Shown here in pieces: positions 1-5,388 of a stretch of 11,411 bases of DNA. Position 1 is the stretch's first letter. The number at the start of each line of letters is the position of its first letter. Source of the stretch: Pseudoflavonifractor sp047637855 (GTDB taxonomy: Bacteria > Bacillota > Clostridia > Oscillospirales > Oscillospiraceae); the NCBI GenBank assembly GCA_047637855.1, contig JBLJBF010000185.1, forward strand, positions 1 to 11,411, read 5' to 3'. Made by a program: the position numbers and the translations under genes. The notes below the pieces were generated by a model. That model was given only the letters and a program-made list of their open reading frames with translations. It did not search any database and was not told the origin of the DNA.

Positions 1-61
1 CGTCGTGTCGGGCGTAGCTCTTTCGCAGGGTCTTTCCGTAGTGCACATCCTTGAGCATCAT
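1..61 (-). CDS. rpoB: RNA polymerase beta subunit, N-terminal fragment
   Basis: This is the 5' end of a gene that runs off the left edge. Reading leftward from position 61, the frame gives M-M-L-K-D-V-H-Y-G-K-T-L-R-K-S-Y-A-R-H-D and stays open to the edge. The pattern 'KDVHYGKTLRKSYAR' is the characteristic amino end of clostridial RpoB, the catalytic beta subunit of RNA polymerase. Two adjacent in-frame ATGs (61-59 and 58-56) could start it. A GAGGTG ribosome binding site at 78-73 lies 11 nt from the first and 14 nt from the second, so the first is preferred. A good sigma-A promoter lies about 240 nt upstream. No rplL precedes it, so here rpoB is not directly downstream of the L10/L12 genes. 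The call rests on only about 20 residues, but the match is distinctive. Confidence 0.85.
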   Translation of the reverse strand, partial: MMLKDVHYGKTLRKSYARHD

Positions 62-302
62 CGTAGAAATAACACCTCGTTTTCTGATACTGCGGCAGTT
101 CCAGTCCCTTTTTCCAGGGCTTTCCCGCCGTTTTTCCCACTCTTTTTCGTTAAAACCGCCAAAGGGGCTCTCTTTCTCTGTCGCGATACACCCGGCAGAG
201 TTGTTTTTATATTCCCCTTTTCTCTTGCGCGGAACCTCTCTGTGTGGTATCCTGTACCCAAGATAGGGGGAGAATCAAATCCCGCACAGTTGGCGCATGA
301 AA
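62..302 (-). other. Long 5' leader of rpoB
   Basis: The predicted untranslated leader runs from the rpoB promoter start (about 303) to the rpoB start codon. Possible structure: AAAGGGG (161-167) is complementary to CCCCTTT (214-220), with CTCTG (176-180) and CAGAG (196-200) nested inside. A short dyad ACTGC-G-GCAGT lies at 89-99. I see no known riboswitch or L10-type leader motif. A minus-strand frame (261 to 58) reads through most of it but has a TTG start and no ribosome binding site, so it is not called as a gene. Confidence 0.4.
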
Positions 303-309
303 GCGTTTT

Positions 310-338
310 AGTATACCATGGATATCCACCTAAGTCAA
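310..338 (-). promoter_or_regulatory. Sigma-A promoter for rpoB
   Basis: Read on the minus strand: -35 TTGACT (338-333), a spacer of exactly 17 nt, then -10 TATACT (315-310). Each box matches 5 of 6 consensus bases. The -10 is preceded by TGG, which is an extended -10. Transcription would start near 303 and run leftward into rpoB. Confidence 0.7.
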
Positions 339-355
339 TCTTTTTTGTGCGTTTT

Positions 356-379
356 ATCTGGAGAAATCCAGATTTTTTT
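356..379 (+). terminator. Orphan plus-strand rho-independent terminator
   Basis: A perfect 7-bp stem ATCTGGA (356-362) / TCCAGAT (367-373) with a GAAA tetraloop is followed by a run of seven T (373-379). The T tract gives it plus-strand polarity. No plus-strand gene lies upstream of it in the window, so what it terminates is unclear. It could end a short RNA antisense to the rpoB leader or block antisense readthrough. Confidence 0.65.
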
Positions 380-664
380 ATTGCCCGCGCAGGTGCTCTG
401 TCACAAATTCCGGTCGGCCTGCGTTTTATCGCCGGTCGGCGTTTTCTCTGCGGAAAGCTGGTTTCTGTCTGCTTTTCCGCGCGGCCCCTGGCGCGACAGC
501 GACAATTTTCTGGGCGTTTTTTATATCCCAGCGCCCTTATATGGTTTATTTTTACTGTTGCAATTGCAACTAATTTTAGTATTTCGGTGTGATTTTTAAC
601 TTTTCTCCGTATAAACCTCGCTTCGTCATTTTAATTAACATTACCTCCCTGTGGGAGGATTTTC
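380..664. other. Non-coding divergent spacer with short repeats
   Basis: I see no gene here; open frames in it lack ribosome binding sites. It holds a direct repeat CCGGTCGGC near 410 and 432, and a perfect 14-bp palindrome GTTGCAA-TTGCAAC (557-570) that resembles a homodimer operator. An inverted repeat CCTCCC (644-649) / GGGAGG (653-658) with a TGT loop lies just upstream of the next promoter. Base composition shifts to AT-rich after about 535. Confidence 0.5.
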
Positions 665-684
665 CTGTCAAAATTGTTTGACAG
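665..684. promoter_or_regulatory. 20-bp dyad operator over the -35 box
   Basis: A perfect inverted repeat, CTGTCAAA (665-672), spacer ATTG, TTTGACAG (677-684), completely covers the -35 box of the promoter for gene 760-1050. A further half-site TTTGACA recurs at 738-744, just before the ribosome binding site. This is the usual geometry of a dimeric repressor site. The regulator is unknown. Confidence 0.55.
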
Positions 685-706
685 AGAAAACGCAATGTGT
701 TACAAT
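678..706 (+). promoter_or_regulatory. Strong sigma-A promoter for the 760-2001 operon
   Basis: The -35 is TTGACA (678-683, perfect), the spacer is 17 nt, and the -10 is TACAAT (701-706, 5 of 6) preceded by TGT, an extended -10. Transcription would start at about 713, giving a leader of about 47 nt. Three GTTACA direct repeats (699, 710, 730) overlap the -10 and the start region. Confidence 0.8.
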
Positions 707-759
707 TTGGTTACAGTTTTGAAACGAAGGTTACAAGTTTGACACAGAAGGAGGCCAAC

Positions 760-1050
760 ATGGCACAGGAAAGTTTACCGCTTGAGTATAAGGGGCATCC
801 CCTCCGCCGCAAGGACAATTTGATTTATTACGGCAGCATGGCCGAGAAATACATTATCATGCTCCAGGTATTGGAGAGCAAGAAGACCGGCGATCTGGAG
901 GTGGCCACCAAGGTGTCCTGCCAGCTTCAGCTCACCGACCCGGATTTGAAGAGCCGGGACCGGGTCGTCAAAAAATCCGAGAAGGAAAGCCTTTATGCCG
1001 CCATGGATGTGGCTGCCGTCTGGCTCGACCGGGCCCTGGCGGGCAAGTAA
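760..1050 (+). CDS. Small conserved-looking protein of unknown function
   Basis: This encodes 96 residues starting M-A-Q-E-S-L-P-L-E-Y-K-G. I do not recognise the family. The start at 760 is fixed by AAGGAGG at 748-754, 5 nt upstream; the frame is open further upstream to 697, but that would overlap the promoter. The protein is soluble, with no signal peptide or membrane segment, and is rich in charged residues (Lys/Arg/Asp/Glu). The first half is predicted beta-like (NLIYYGSMAEKYIIMLQVLE); the C-terminal third looks helical (SEKESLYAAMDVAAVWLDRAL). It is first in an operon, 42 bp ahead of the NlpC/P60 hydrolase with no terminator between, and follows a promoter crowded with operator-like repeats. 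That suggests a tightly controlled gene, possibly cell-envelope related by context only. A real gene is likely; its function is open. Confidence 0.8.
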   Translation: MAQESLPLEYKGHPLRRKDNLIYYGSMAEKYIIMLQVLESKKTGDLEVATKVSCQLQLTDPDLKSRDRVVKKSEKESLYAAMDVAAVWLDRALAGK

Positions 1051-1092
1051 GCCCCGCTCCTCTCTCAACAAATTATACGGAGGTCTTCACCG

Positions 1093-2001
1093 ATGATACT
1101 GCCAGCCAAGGTTCTGCGTGTCGCTGCTCTGGGCACGGTTCTTTCCTCCTTCTTCCTTATCGGCGCCGCCGCTTCCAGTCTGGGCGTGGGCACCACCACC
1201 GACAAGCTCCGGCTCCGCGAAAGCGCGGGCACCGAGGCCACCACGCTCGCCACCGCCGAAAAGGGTGAGAGCGTCATCGTCCTTGAGGACGCGGGCAACG
1301 GCTGGTACAAGGTAGACTACAAGACCGTCGTGGGCTTTATGTCCGGCGAGTTTCTCAACGTCCAGACCCAGGCCGATGTGCCCATCGGGTACGGCATGGT
1401 TCAGACCGAGGGGGCCAGCCTCAACGTCCGCAGCGGCGCAGGCACCGGCTTCGATAAGGTAGCCGCCCTGAATAACGGCGCGGTAGTGGACATCGTAGGC
1501 GTGGACAGCGGCTGGTACAAGGTGAGCTTCAGCGGCGTCACCGGCTATGTCAGCAGCGACTACATGATTACCGTGAAGGATTCCGCCGGTTCCCGCGGGG
1601 ACGGCACCGTTGTCGCCGCGACTGTCAGCCTGGGCCAGCAGATCGTGGACTACGCCAAGAACTTTATGGGTGTGAAGTACGTCTGGGGCGGCAACGGCCC
1701 CAACACCTTTGACTGCTCCGGGTTCTCCAAATATGTGTACGCCCACTTCGGGTACACCCTCAACCGCACCGCTACCGACCAGCTCTCCAACGGCACCCGG
1801 GTCTCCGGCTCCAGCGAGCTCCAGCCCGGCGACCTGATCTTCTTTAACAACGGGAATACCTCCAAGCCGGTCTCCCACGTCGGCATCTACATAGGGGGCG
1901 GGCAGTTTATTCATGCCTCCACCAACGCCTACCGCGTCCAGATCGACGATCTCTCCGGCTACTACTCCCGCGTGTATGTGGGCGGCCGCCACGTGATTTA
2001 A
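1093..2001 (+). CDS. Secreted SH3b-SH3b-NlpC/P60 peptidoglycan endopeptidase
   Basis: This 302-residue exported cell-wall hydrolase is predicted to cut the gamma-D-Glu to diamino acid bond in peptidoglycan stem peptides. Order: an N-terminal hydrophobic signal (about 5-28, a likely cleavage site near AAAS), a first bacterial SH3 domain (about 35-91), a second SH3b (about 105-160, with the hallmark 'LNVRSGAGT' and 'GWYKV...GYVSSDY'), a short linker, then NlpC/P60 (about 180-302). The catalytic residues are visible: Cys208 in 'FDCSGF', His262 in 'SHVGIY' and His274 in 'QFIHAS'. GGAGGT at 1079-1084 sits 8 nt before the ATG. It shares a transcript with the preceding 96-residue gene and ends at a strong bidirectional terminator. 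Whether it serves vegetative wall turnover, separation or sporulation cannot be told from the sequence. Confidence 0.93.
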   Translation: MILPAKVLRVAALGTVLSSFFLIGAAASSLGVGTTTDKLRLRESAGTEATTLATAEKGESVIVLEDAGNGWYKVDYKTVVGFMSGEFLNVQTQADVPIGYGMVQTEGASLNVRSGAGTGFDKVAALNNGAVVDIVGVDSGWYKVSFSGVTGYVSSDYMITVKDSAGSRGDGTVVAATVSLGQQIVDYAKNFMGVKYVWGGNGPNTFDCSGFSKYVYAHFGYTLNRTATDQLSNGTRVSGSSELQPGDLIFFNNGNTSKPVSHVGIYIGGGQFIHASTNAYRVQIDDLSGYYSRVYVGGRHVI

Positions 2002-2028
2002 GACTGGCGCATCCATCGACAAAAATAT

Positions 2029-2068
2029 AAAAAAGGATGCCGTTTCTTGTGAAACGGCATCCTTTTTT
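2029..2068. terminator. Bidirectional rho-independent terminator
   Basis: A 12-bp GC-containing stem, GGATGCCGTTTC (2035-2046) / GAAACGGCATCC (2051-2062), with a TTGT loop is flanked by A6 on the left and T6 on the right, which extends the stem to 18 bp. The symmetry lets it stop both the plus-strand NlpC/P60 operon and the convergent minus-strand gene that ends at 2098. Confidence 0.93.
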
Positions 2069-2097
2069 ATTGCTGTTTTAACGAGAGAATGAGGGGC

Positions 2098-2472
2098 TTA
2101 CTCCTCCTCGTGGTCCTCGCAGCCGCAGCAGCAGCTCCCCTCCTCGGCGGGGACCGCCGTGTCCACCACGGGCTGGTCGTCCTCCTTGGGGCCGTCTTCC
2201 ACCTTGAGCTCGGCAATGCGGCTCTTGTTCTCCTCAATGTTGATCTTGGCGGAGGTGATCTTCTCGCAGAGGGCGGTATACGCCGCCTCAGGGGCCATAC
2301 CCCGCTCGGCGTAGTAGAGCTTGCCGATCTCGATGTACGCTTTCTTGATGGAGTCCTCCTCGCTGGTGTTGGCCAGGTTCAGCTTTGCGATCTCGGCAAG
2401 CTGCTTGCTCTTTGCCACACCGGCCCGGCCCAGGTCCATCGCCTTATCTCTCAGTTCGTCGAAAAATGCCAT
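2098..2472 (-). CDS. Small helical protein with a Cys-rich acidic tail
   Basis: This encodes 124 residues. The start at 2472 follows a near-perfect SD (AAGGAGGTCA, 2487-2478) at 8 nt. Residues 1-90 are predicted alpha-helical/coiled-coil, with 'AKSKQLAEIAKLNLANTSEE' and 'YIEIGKLYYAERG' segments. These are typical of small clostridial proteins that have an 'AEIAKLN...IGKLYYE' core and often a C-terminal zinc ribbon. The usual ribbon is replaced here by a short tail, C114-C115-C116-G-C118-E-D-H121-E-E-E, a plausible metal-binding or redox motif. There is no signal peptide. It is convergent with the NlpC/P60 gene and lies 121 bp downstream of the radical SAM gene, with its own probable promoter. 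The function is unknown; the family resemblance is from memory. Confidence 0.85.
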   Translation of the reverse strand: MAFFDELRDKAMDLGRAGVAKSKQLAEIAKLNLANTSEEDSIKKAYIEIGKLYYAERGMAPEAAYTALCEKITSAKINIEENKSRIAELKVEDGPKEDDQPVVDTAVPAEEGSCCCGCEDHEEE

Positions 2473-2526
2473 TTATATGACCTCCTTTATCATCGTTCAC
2501 AGACAAGATTTTTCTGTTCTGGCTCA

Positions 2527-2555
2527 ATTCTATCTCTTTTTCCGCCAAGACGCAA
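2527..2555 (-). promoter_or_regulatory. Probable promoter for the Cys-tailed protein gene
   Basis: On the minus strand: -35 TTGCGT (2555-2550, 3 of 6), spacer 17 nt, -10 TAGAAT (2532-2527, 5 of 6). The start would be near 2520, about 47 nt before the ATG. No convincing terminator was found between 2594 and this site, so readthrough from the radical SAM gene is also possible. Confidence 0.45.
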
Positions 2556-2593
2556 GGGGGGAGCGAGAGATTTAACCAAAGTTTCATCTCCTG

Positions 2594-3481
2594 TTAAAGA
2601 AAGCTGAGCTGCGTCTGCGCATATACGCGCTGGTATGCCGAGATGATGTGTCCCATCTCGTAGAGCAGCCCCAGCTCGCCGCAGAGCCGCGTAAAGGCCG
2701 CCCACAGCGCTTTCGCGTTGGGGCTGACACATTGATAGCCCGTCCCATACTGCCGCTCGTATCCCGCGCGCAGCCCCTGGCCGGGAAAGCGCCGCTCCAG
2801 CTCGGACAGAAAGTGCTCCCGCTGGTTCTGCCGCAGGGTCACGCCGAAGGCGGGGTAGACAAATTTGGCCCCCGCGTCGGCGGCGGCCTCCACCACCGCG
2901 ACCACGTTTTCTACGCTGTCCTCCAGAAAGGGCAGCGTGGGCATGAGGAGCACCCCGGTGAAGATCCCCGCTCCGGCCAGCTCCCGGATGGCCGCCAGAC
3001 GGCGGGAGGGCGGGGGCGCGCTGGGCTCCAGCCGGGCGGCCAGCCCGTCGTCCGCGGTGGTGACAGTAAGTTTACATAAAACCGGAGCGCGGTGTTTGAT
3101 GGACTGCAGGACATCTATGTCCCGGGTAATCAGGTCGCTCTTGGTGGCGATGGCTACGCCGAACTGGTAGGCGTCGATCAGCTCCAGGGCGTGGCGGGTC
3201 AGCAGGAGCTCCCGCTCGAAGGGATTGTAGGGGTCGGACATGGACCCCGTGCCGATGATGCCGGAACGGGTTTTGCTGTGCAGGTCGTCCCGGATGATGG
3301 CCAGGGCGTTCTCCTTGGCCCGCACGGTGTCGAAGTCCTCCACCCCGTAGCACGCGCTGCGGCTGTCGCAGTAGATGCACCCGTGGCAGCAGCCCTTATA
3401 GATGTTCATGGTGTAGTCGGTGCCGAACCAGTCGGCGGACTGATTGCGGAGGACCAGATGCTTGGCTGGAATATACTCCAT
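2594..3481 (-). CDS. Radical SAM protein, COG1533 / spore photoproduct lyase-like
   Basis: This encodes 295 residues. The iron-sulfur cluster motif is C31-X3-C35-X2-C38 in 'CCHGCIYCDSR', which ligates a 4Fe-4S cluster that cleaves S-adenosylmethionine. 'GTGSMSDPYNPFE' (77-89) is the COG1533 signature, and the rest fits a partial TIM barrel ('VAIATKS', 'KLTVTT', 'TGVLLMPTLPFLED'). It is close in length to the COG1533 group but does not clearly show the C-terminal catalytic features of true spore photoproduct lyase, so SplB activity is not claimed. The start at 3481 is one base after the upstream stop codon, and the GAGGTGG SD lies inside the end of the upstream gene, which indicates translational coupling. 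The substrate is unknown; context with a secreted protein and a glycosyltransferase does not identify it. Confidence 0.88.
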   Translation of the reverse strand: MEYIPAKHLVLRNQSADWFGTDYTMNIYKGCCHGCIYCDSRSACYGVEDFDTVRAKENALAIIRDDLHSKTRSGIIGTGSMSDPYNPFERELLLTRHALELIDAYQFGVAIATKSDLITRDIDVLQSIKHRAPVLCKLTVTTADDGLAARLEPSAPPPSRRLAAIRELAGAGIFTGVLLMPTLPFLEDSVENVVAVVEAAADAGAKFVYPAFGVTLRQNQREHFLSELERRFPGQGLRAGYERQYGTGYQCVSPNAKALWAAFTRLCGELGLLYEMGHIISAYQRVYAQTQLSFL

Positions 3482-3482
3482 G

Positions 3483-5375
3483 CTACCACCTCGTTTTCAG
3501 GAGGACGGTGTCCGTCTCCCCACTCCACTCCACGTCCAGCCCCATCTGCTCCGAGAAGAACCGCAGGGGCACATAGGTGCGGCAGCGGTATAGCTCTACC
3601 CCCGCATCCAGCGGGAAGCGCACGCCGTTCACCGTGGCTTCAGCCGAGCCGAACTCCACCGTGATCACGGTATCCCCCTTCGTGCAGGTGACGCCCTTTT
3701 CATCGTAGTCCACCGTAAAGCCCAGCGCCTCGGAGACCCCGCGCAGGGGCACCAGAAGACGCTGCGCCCGAGCGTAAGGCGGTGCGTCAAAGCTGAGATA
3801 CGCGCCGTTCAGGGTGACATAATACCTGGGACCGGGGAAGGCGGCGGCGACGACGGCGGCCAGCTCCGCATTTGTGTAGCTTACCCACGGGTCCGATGCC
3901 GCCGTGTAATTGCCGGAGGAGTACCGCACCACGACCCCCTCGGACCCATGATAGGCCCGAACACGGGGGGGCTCCCCATCGGCCGTCACGTACTTTGATG
4001 CCGTTTCCAGCGGCGTGAAGTAGAGCCCGTCGTCGCTCACCCGCAGCACATCGCCCTCCTGCCGCAGGACGTGACCGCCCGCGTACAGATCGTCCGACTT
4101 CAGTATCCCGCGCAGACCAGGTGTAGAGCGAACCTTCGCCAGTGACGTAATCGCGGCGGCCTGCCAGCACTCTCTGTCATCGGAGAGATAGACCACGTTG
4201 CCCGTCTCCTCCCGCACCTGAGCGAGATAGGTGGGGCCCAAGCAGCCGACCTCCAGCACCTGCGCGCCGAAGTCGTGCTCCCGGATCAGGTCGTAATTTT
4301 CGTCCAGGAAAAAGACCTTGGTGTTGCCCTTGCTGCGAATCGGCTCTCCCGGCCCGGCCACATGCACGTCCATACACGCCAGGTACTCCTTCCCGGTCCA
4401 GACGAGCTGGAACGTCCGGGTCCCCCATGCCGCGTAATGGGGCCATACGTCGGCGTTCTCCGTCAGCCACGCTTTGCCCGTCAGGGGAAACCAGTGGACG
4501 CCGTCGGCGGTGGCGCGGCTGCCTTCAATGGTGACGTTCACGTTGAAAAAGCCCCGCCCGGTGGGCACGATGGCGGGACCGCCGCGACTGTCGGCAACCG
4601 GCGCGTAGCTCAGCCCGTCCTCGCGCGCCTCCTGGCTGGGCACGGCCTGCCAGGTCCGCCCGTCGCGGGAGCTGGAGATGCTGCCTCTCCCCTGCCCGTC
4701 GGTCTCCCGCCGAAGGATGACGGTTCCGTCGGCGTAAAAATCCCGCGTGATGAGGCTCCTGTCCCAGAGGAAGCTGTGCTCCGTCCCGCCCACGGTGGCG
4801 TAATAGACGCCGCCGGCATAGCGGACGCTCTGCACCTCGCCGTCGAACTGCACCTCGCCGATGATTCGGTAGGACTGGTCCAGCAGCATGACCATCCTGT
4901 TGCGGGGGCTGTCCCCCAGCGAATTATGGGTGCCCCGTGGGTCTCCCTTGACGCTCTGGCACATCATGTACTCGCCCCCCGTCCAGAGGAGCTGGTACTT
5001 CCCGCCGGCCAGTCCGCTGGTGATATGGGACGCGTTTTCAGAAAACCACCACGTGCCCTCATCGGACAGAACGCTCCAATGCACACCGTCCCCGGAGACA
5101 TAGGCGAACTTGCCCCGGAAACCCGTGAGGAAATAGTCCCGCCCGGTGTACTGGATGTCCTGGATGCTTCCCGCTCCGAAGCCGTCAAGCTCCGACGCGC
5201 TCCAGGTCTTACCTTTGTTTGCGGAGTAGACCAGCTCGGCCGTGTCCCCGCTCTCCCGCACCGCCAGCCAGACCGGCCCGTCCTTGGTGAGGACGCGCAC
5301 AGCGGTCCCCGCCGCGCGGGCGGGGGCCGTCAGCAGCGCCAGGACCAGGAGCACCGATAGAATCCGCTTCCCCAT
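3483..5375 (-). CDS. Secreted Asp-box protein with copper-amine-oxidase-like C-terminal domain
   Basis: This encodes 630 residues. A signal peptide spans about 1-22 (cleavage near ARAA-GT). Residues 45-455 look like a beta-propeller with degenerate BNR/Asp boxes (S-x-D-G-x-x-W): 51-58 SANKGKTW, 94-100 SGDGVHW, 236-242 SRDGRTW, 289-295 TADGVHW, 398-404 SDDRECW, 447-453 SDDGLYF. Asp boxes are structural turns, so sialidase activity is not implied, and I see no sialidase FRIP/RIP motif or arginine triad. Residues about 519-628 match the copper-amine-oxidase N-terminal-like domain (PF07833 type): 'VPLRGVSEALGFTVDYDE' and 'YVPLRFFSEQMGLDVEW', a module common on clostridial surface proteins. Stretches 92-195 and 287-386 look like an internal duplication. 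The start follows three GGA repeats, 13 nt after the glycosyltransferase stop. A surface-binding or wall-associated role is inferred. Confidence 0.85.
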   Translation of the reverse strand: MGKRILSVLLVLALLTAPARAAGTAVRVLTKDGPVWLAVRESGDTAELVYSANKGKTWSASELDGFGAGSIQDIQYTGRDYFLTGFRGKFAYVSGDGVHWSVLSDEGTWWFSENASHITSGLAGGKYQLLWTGGEYMMCQSVKGDPRGTHNSLGDSPRNRMVMLLDQSYRIIGEVQFDGEVQSVRYAGGVYYATVGGTEHSFLWDRSLITRDFYADGTVILRRETDGQGRGSISSSRDGRTWQAVPSQEAREDGLSYAPVADSRGGPAIVPTGRGFFNVNVTIEGSRATADGVHWFPLTGKAWLTENADVWPHYAAWGTRTFQLVWTGKEYLACMDVHVAGPGEPIRSKGNTKVFFLDENYDLIREHDFGAQVLEVGCLGPTYLAQVREETGNVVYLSDDRECWQAAAITSLAKVRSTPGLRGILKSDDLYAGGHVLRQEGDVLRVSDDGLYFTPLETASKYVTADGEPPRVRAYHGSEGVVVRYSSGNYTAASDPWVSYTNAELAAVVAAAFPGPRYYVTLNGAYLSFDAPPYARAQRLLVPLRGVSEALGFTVDYDEKGVTCTKGDTVITVEFGSAEATVNGVRFPLDAGVELYRCRTYVPLRFFSEQMGLDVEWSGETDTVLLKTRW

Positions 5376-5388
5376 GCCTCCTCCTCCA

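Noticed and set aside
58..261. Minus-strand 67-codon frame whose TGA overlaps the rpoB ATG (ATGA), resembling a coupled leader peptide
   Set aside because: It starts at TTG with no Shine-Dalgarno sequence, and the composition looks like random basic residues. The overlap is notable but unsupported without conservation.
5..592. Plus-strand open frame of 195 codons across the rpoB start and control region
   Set aside because: No ribosome binding site, runs antisense to rpoB and through its promoter and an intrinsic terminator, and has no recognisable domain.
1087..2022. 311-codon minus-strand frame antisense to the NlpC/P60 gene
   Set aside because: A shadow of GC-rich coding sequence: low-complexity Ala/Gly/Val/His product, no SD, and it crosses toward the terminator. 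The sense frame has clear catalytic motifs.
2570..2600. TTTAAC...GTTAAA inverted repeat after the radical SAM gene as a terminator
   Set aside because: A 6-bp AT-rich stem with a loop of about 16 nt and no T tract is too weak to call.
2594..3481. Calling the radical SAM protein spore photoproduct lyase (SplB) because of the nearby sporulation genes
   Set aside because: It matches the broader COG1533 group. The specific SplB C-terminal features are not evident, and it is not in the spoIIA transcript.
3483..5375. Sialidase or copper amine oxidase enzyme activity for the Asp-box protein
   Set aside because: Asp boxes are structural and the needed sialidase catalytic residues are not seen. The C-terminal module is only the accessory N-terminal-type domain of amine oxidases, without the catalytic domain.
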